A stretch of DNA of 64,000 bases from Aromatoleum diolicum (GTDB lineage Bacteria > Pseudomonadota > Gammaproteobacteria > Burkholderiales > Rhodocyclaceae), in assembly GCF_012910955.1 (NCBI RefSeq), contig NZ_WTVQ01000002.1:62001-126000 (forward strand). The letters run 5' to 3'. The notes beneath the pieces are model-generated. The model had not been told where the DNA came from. It saw only the letters and a program-made list of their open reading frames with translations, and searched no databases. Of this stretch, positions 61,227 through 64,000 are shown one piece after another. Positions within the stretch are counted from its first letter, which is position 1. Every line of letters begins with the position of its first letter. The position numbers and the translations under genes were made by a program.

Positions 61227-61982
61227 ATGACCGACATGAAATCCGCCGATCCCTGGCAGGCCCTGCGCCGCTTCACCTCCGCGCGCATCGGGCTCGGCCG
61301 CGCCGGTGCGAGCCTGCCGACCGCAGAGATCCTGCGTTTCGGCCTCGCCCACGCCGAGGCGCGCGACGCCGTGCATCTGGCGCTGGATGTCACGGCGCTC
61401 GAAGCGGCGCTGCGCACCCGGCACGGCCCCGGCCTTGTCGTGCATAGCCGTGCGCCGAACCGCGCGAGCTATCTGCTGCGCCCCGATCTCGGCCGGCGCC
61501 TCGACGACGCTTCCGCTGCGCTGATCTCGCAGGCGGCCGGACAGCCCCCACAAGGCCACGACCTCGCTTTCGCCATCGCCGACGGCCTCTCGGCACTCGC
61601 CGTACAGCGCCACGCGCCGGCCTTGCTCGACGCCCTCCGGCCGCTGCTGCCGCCGGACTGGACCCTCGCCCCGCCGGTGATCGCGGTGCAAGGGCGGGTC
61701 GCGCTCGGCGACGAGATCGGCGAACGGCTCTGCGCCCGCATGCTGGTGATGCTGATCGGCGAACGCCCGGGCCTGAGTTCGCCTGACAGCCTCGGTGCCT
61801 ACCTGACCTGGGATCCCCGCGTCGGACGCAGCGACGCGCAGCGCAACTGCGTCTCGAACATCCGGCCGGAAGGCCTGGATTACCCCGCCGCGGCAAAAAA
61901 GATCGCGTGGCTGCTGACCGAAAACCGGCGCCTGCAGCTGAGCGGCGTCGGACTCAAGGAACGCAGCGACCTGCTCGCCTGA
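61227..61982 (+). CDS. eutC: Ethanolamine ammonia-lyase, small subunit
   Basis: 251 aa, the usual size. Family segments: FTSARIGLGRAGASLPTAE near the start, LVVHSRAPNRASYLLRPDLG, and LIGERPGLSSPDSLGAYLTW with NCVSNIRPEGLDYPAAAKKI near the end. It binds the large subunit to form the holoenzyme. The stop is 15 bp from the convergent YejK-like gene. Confidence 0.94.
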   Translation: MTDMKSADPWQALRRFTSARIGLGRAGASLPTAEILRFGLAHAEARDAVHLALDVTALEAALRTRHGPGLVVHSRAPNRASYLLRPDLGRRLDDASAALISQAAGQPPQGHDLAFAIADGLSALAVQRHAPALLDALRPLLPPDWTLAPPVIAVQGRVALGDEIGERLCARMLVMLIGERPGLSSPDSLGAYLTWDPRVGRSDAQRNCVSNIRPEGLDYPAAAKKIAWLLTENRRLQLSGVGLKERSDLLA

Positions 61983-61997
61983 TCCTTCCGTCAGCGC

Positions 61998-63005
61998 TCA
62001 GTCTTCGAGCAACATCCGCTTCAGATGGTCCGGGATGTTCGACAGCACCAGCGTCTCCGAGTCCTTGTCGTAATGCACCGCCCCGGAACGCAGGCTGCTG
62101 CGGTCGAATTCGAGTTTCCATTGCTGCGCGTTGGCCCTGAAGCGGATCAGCGGCCGCAGCGCGCGGCGGTCCGGCACGAAACCGCTCGCCAGTTCCAGCG
62201 CCTCGTCATGCAGCGTCTCGCGCAGGCGTTCGGGGGCGCTCGGCCACACCTCGCGGGCGATCGAGTCGAGACTCAGCGGCGCGCTGGTTTCGCCCAGTTC
62301 GTCGAGGTACACGTGGGCGCGCTCGAGCAGCGCGTCGCGCACCGGCGCCTCCAGCTGCTGCGTTTCGGCGAAGTGGCCGAGGGTCTGCACCAGCTTCTGC
62401 GTTTCCTTCAAGGCGATGACCACATCGTTGCAGCCGAGGAACAGCTTGAAGTATTGGGCGACGTCGCCACGTCCCTTCAGGAAGCTGATGTAGCGCTCGG
62501 CGCCCTGCTGCCAGGCGCTGAGGTCGATGCGGCCGGCCACGCGCAGGGCGGCCAGATCGAGCTGCGGACTGTCGATGATCTCCAGCCGGCCGCCGATCGC
62601 GGTGCCGACCGTCTCGGTGAGGATCGCCACCCACAGGCAGTCGGCCCCCAGTTCGCGCACCCGCGCGATCAGCACGAAACCGCCGCCGCCCAGATCCTCG
62701 CCTTCGGCGCGCTGCCGCAGGTGCTCCATCATCCGCTGCGACAGCGTCGTGAAATCGATGCTCTGATCCACGACGTGCTGGCGAACGAGGCCCGGCATCG
62801 GAAAGTTCGCCTCGTCATCCTCGAACTTGCCATAACCCTTGCCCGGCCGCGCCGCGTAATGCCGGCAGAGTCGCTCGACGAGCCGCGCGGCGGATTCGGT
62901 GACGGGGTTGGTGCCCGCGCGCACTTCGATACTCGTTGCGCCCTGCGGCTCCTGGATCAAGCGGTGAATGACGAGGTCGGAGATCGTGTTTTGCAGTTCG
63001 GTCAT
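61998..63005 (-). CDS. Nucleoid-associated protein, NdpA/YejK-like
   Basis: 335 aa, the normal length for the 37-kDa nucleoid-associated family. Start at 63005 (MTELQNTISDLVIHRL) is chosen over the ATG 13 codons upstream. Blocks include YGKFEDDEANFPMPGLVRQH and IDLSAWQQGAERYISFLKGR (the family DxxxW...YIxFL signature). It binds DNA and is thought to act in chromosome organisation. Only 15 bp separates its stop from the convergent eutC. Confidence 0.9.
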   Translation of the reverse strand: MTELQNTISDLVIHRLIQEPQGATSIEVRAGTNPVTESAARLVERLCRHYAARPGKGYGKFEDDEANFPMPGLVRQHVVDQSIDFTTLSQRMMEHLRQRAEGEDLGGGGFVLIARVRELGADCLWVAILTETVGTAIGGRLEIIDSPQLDLAALRVAGRIDLSAWQQGAERYISFLKGRGDVAQYFKLFLGCNDVVIALKETQKLVQTLGHFAETQQLEAPVRDALLERAHVYLDELGETSAPLSLDSIAREVWPSAPERLRETLHDEALELASGFVPDRRALRPLIRFRANAQQWKLEFDRSSLRSGAVHYDKDSETLVLSNIPDHLKRMLLED

Positions 63006-63060
63006 GCGGAGAATTCTGGAAGCCGGGGGCGGCGATTCTCTCACGCCGCGCCCGCATTAC

Positions 63061-64000
63061 TCAGAAGAACCGATACGTGTAGTCGAGATAGACACGATGG
63101 TCGGTGTTGTCCTCGAGGACGCCATCGACGCGGCCGGTCTTGTCCGACGTGTATTTCAGGTAGCGATAGCGGAAGTTGAGGCCCTTGAGCAGCGGAATCT
63201 GGTAGCGGACATCGAGCTCCAGTTCGCTTTCGTCCGCTTCGCCGAGCGACGAGACATGACTGTTCCTGGCGTCCGTGCCGTACTTGTATTTGACGGTGGT
63301 CTTCAGGCCTTTGACGTAGTCCTTCCAGTCGTATCCGGCACGGACCATCCACACCGTTTCGTCGTTATTCGTCATGTCGGCCAGCACCCCGCCGGTCGGG
63401 AACGGGTTCATGCCATGATCGCCGGTGAAGTTGTCCTCGATCCAGGAACCGTCGAACTTCGCGACCGCGGCCCCGAGCGAGACATTTCCGTAGCTCCAGT
63501 CGGCATCGAGGTAGACACCGCGACCATCGTTGTCGCTGCGCGTCACACCAGCGCGTGCTCCGGGCACATCCTCGTCGTCGAGTTCCGAGTTTTCCGACGA
63601 CGTGACGAACAGCTTGCCCGCATCGCGCGCGGTATGCAGGCCGGCGGTCAGTTTGAGCTTGTTCTTGTCGGCCAGCGCGAAGGTGTATGAGCCGACCAGC
63701 CCGACCTTGGTGAGGAAGTCCTTGGAATTCAGATACTCGAGGTTGAGGTCGTAAGGCCCTTTCGAGTAGGCCGCGCCGATCACGCCGACATAGTCGATAT
63801 CGCCTTCGTCGGAGCGGTCGGTGGCGAATTTCTCGAAACTCGCATCCGCCCGCCGCGACCATTCATCGAACATCGCGCCGTAGAGCTTGAGTCCCGCCAC
63901 CGGCGTCAGCTGGCCGCTCGCGCCGGAATAGGTGTTCGGAATGGCGCGGCTCGTCGAGCTGATCAGCAGCATGCTGTCGTACAGCTGCCTGCCGAGCTTG
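63061..64000 (-). CDS. OprD-type outer membrane porin (5' end outside window)
   Basis: At least 312 residues; the frame stays open to base 64000, reading KLGRQLYDSMLLISSTSRAIP, the typical OprD segment after the first strands. The pattern of short beta strands such as GLKLYGAMFDEWSRR and KLKLTAGLHTARDAG supports a barrel. It ends in LDYTYRFF with terminal Phe. OprD porins take up small acids or amino compounds; its substrate here is unknown. It lies near the ethanolamine lyase genes, but on the other strand. Confidence 0.87.
   Translation of the reverse strand, partial: KLGRQLYDSMLLISSTSRAIPNTYSGASGQLTPVAGLKLYGAMFDEWSRRADASFEKFATDRSDEGDIDYVGVIGAAYSKGPYDLNLEYLNSKDFLTKVGLVGSYTFALADKNKLKLTAGLHTARDAGKLFVTSSENSELDDEDVPGARAGVTRSDNDGRGVYLDADWSYGNVSLGAAVAKFDGSWIEDNFTGDHGMNPFPTGGVLADMTNNDETVWMVRAGYDWKDYVKGLKTTVKYKYGTDARNSHVSSLGEADESELELDVRYQIPLLKGLNFRYRYLKYTSDKTGRVDGVLEDNTDHRVYLDYTYRFF

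Overview
The window is GC-rich, tightly packed bacterial chromosome. Its gene content points to a betaproteobacterium of the Azoarcus/Aromatoleum/Thauera type (Rhodocyclales): a 3-hydroxybenzoate/gentisate operon with its own ABC importer, a three-subunit 2-oxoacid oxidoreductase of the kind known from denitrifying aromatic degraders, an XylR/DmpR-type sigma-54 activator, and an RND plus DUF1302/DUF1329 envelope cluster. This assignment comes from gene content and is not a database result. I recognised no rRNA, tRNA, CRISPR array or complete insertion sequence. Many long antisense reading frames are shadows caused by high GC.

Region by region. 1-7.4 kb is a defence island: the end of hsdR, a HigB/HigA-like toxin-antitoxin pair, hsdM, hsdS, the broken start of an AAA ATPase gene, and a DUF6236-like cargo gene flanked by two copies of a short repeat. 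7.5-11.3 kb holds an ExoD-like membrane protein and an overlapping DUF3616 / lipid-kinase-like / metallophosphoesterase operon. 11.3-21 kb on the minus strand carries an outer-membrane DUF1302 protein, DUF1329, a YCF48-like propeller, an RND exporter, a universal-stress/hemerythrin fusion and the sigma-54 activator, with a divergent LysR gene at 21.1 kb. 22-25.5 kb has a DraG-fold protein that has lost its metal motifs, an HDHD2-like HAD protein and a mandelate-dehydrogenase-like flavoprotein. 25.6-30.3 kb encodes the 2-oxoacid oxidoreductase (three genes with 4-bp overlaps). 30.6-34 kb has small periplasmic proteins, a persulfide-dioxygenase/rhodanese fusion and two CBS-pair proteins.

34-43 kb is one minus-strand operon: gentisate dioxygenase, fumarylpyruvate hydrolase, 3-hydroxybenzoate 6-hydroxylase, maleylpyruvate isomerase, a five-gene branched-chain-type ABC importer and a hemerythrin protein. 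It is divergent from a LysR regulator, with two good palindromes between them. Together these genes would import 3-hydroxybenzoate and convert it to fumarate and pyruvate. 44-56 kb holds a PLP sulfur enzyme plus a thiol methyltransferase, an adenosine-kinase-like protein, a c-di-GMP phosphodiesterase next to a diguanylate cyclase, a dihaem cytochrome c, a hybrid histidine kinase, and a CopG regulator with a PHB-depolymerase-like esterase. 57-64 kb has a RES/Xre toxin-antitoxin pair, a YihY membrane protein, a divergent inorganic pyrophosphatase, ethanolamine ammonia-lyase (eutBC) without microcompartment genes, a YejK-like nucleoid protein and the end of an OprD-type porin that runs off the window.
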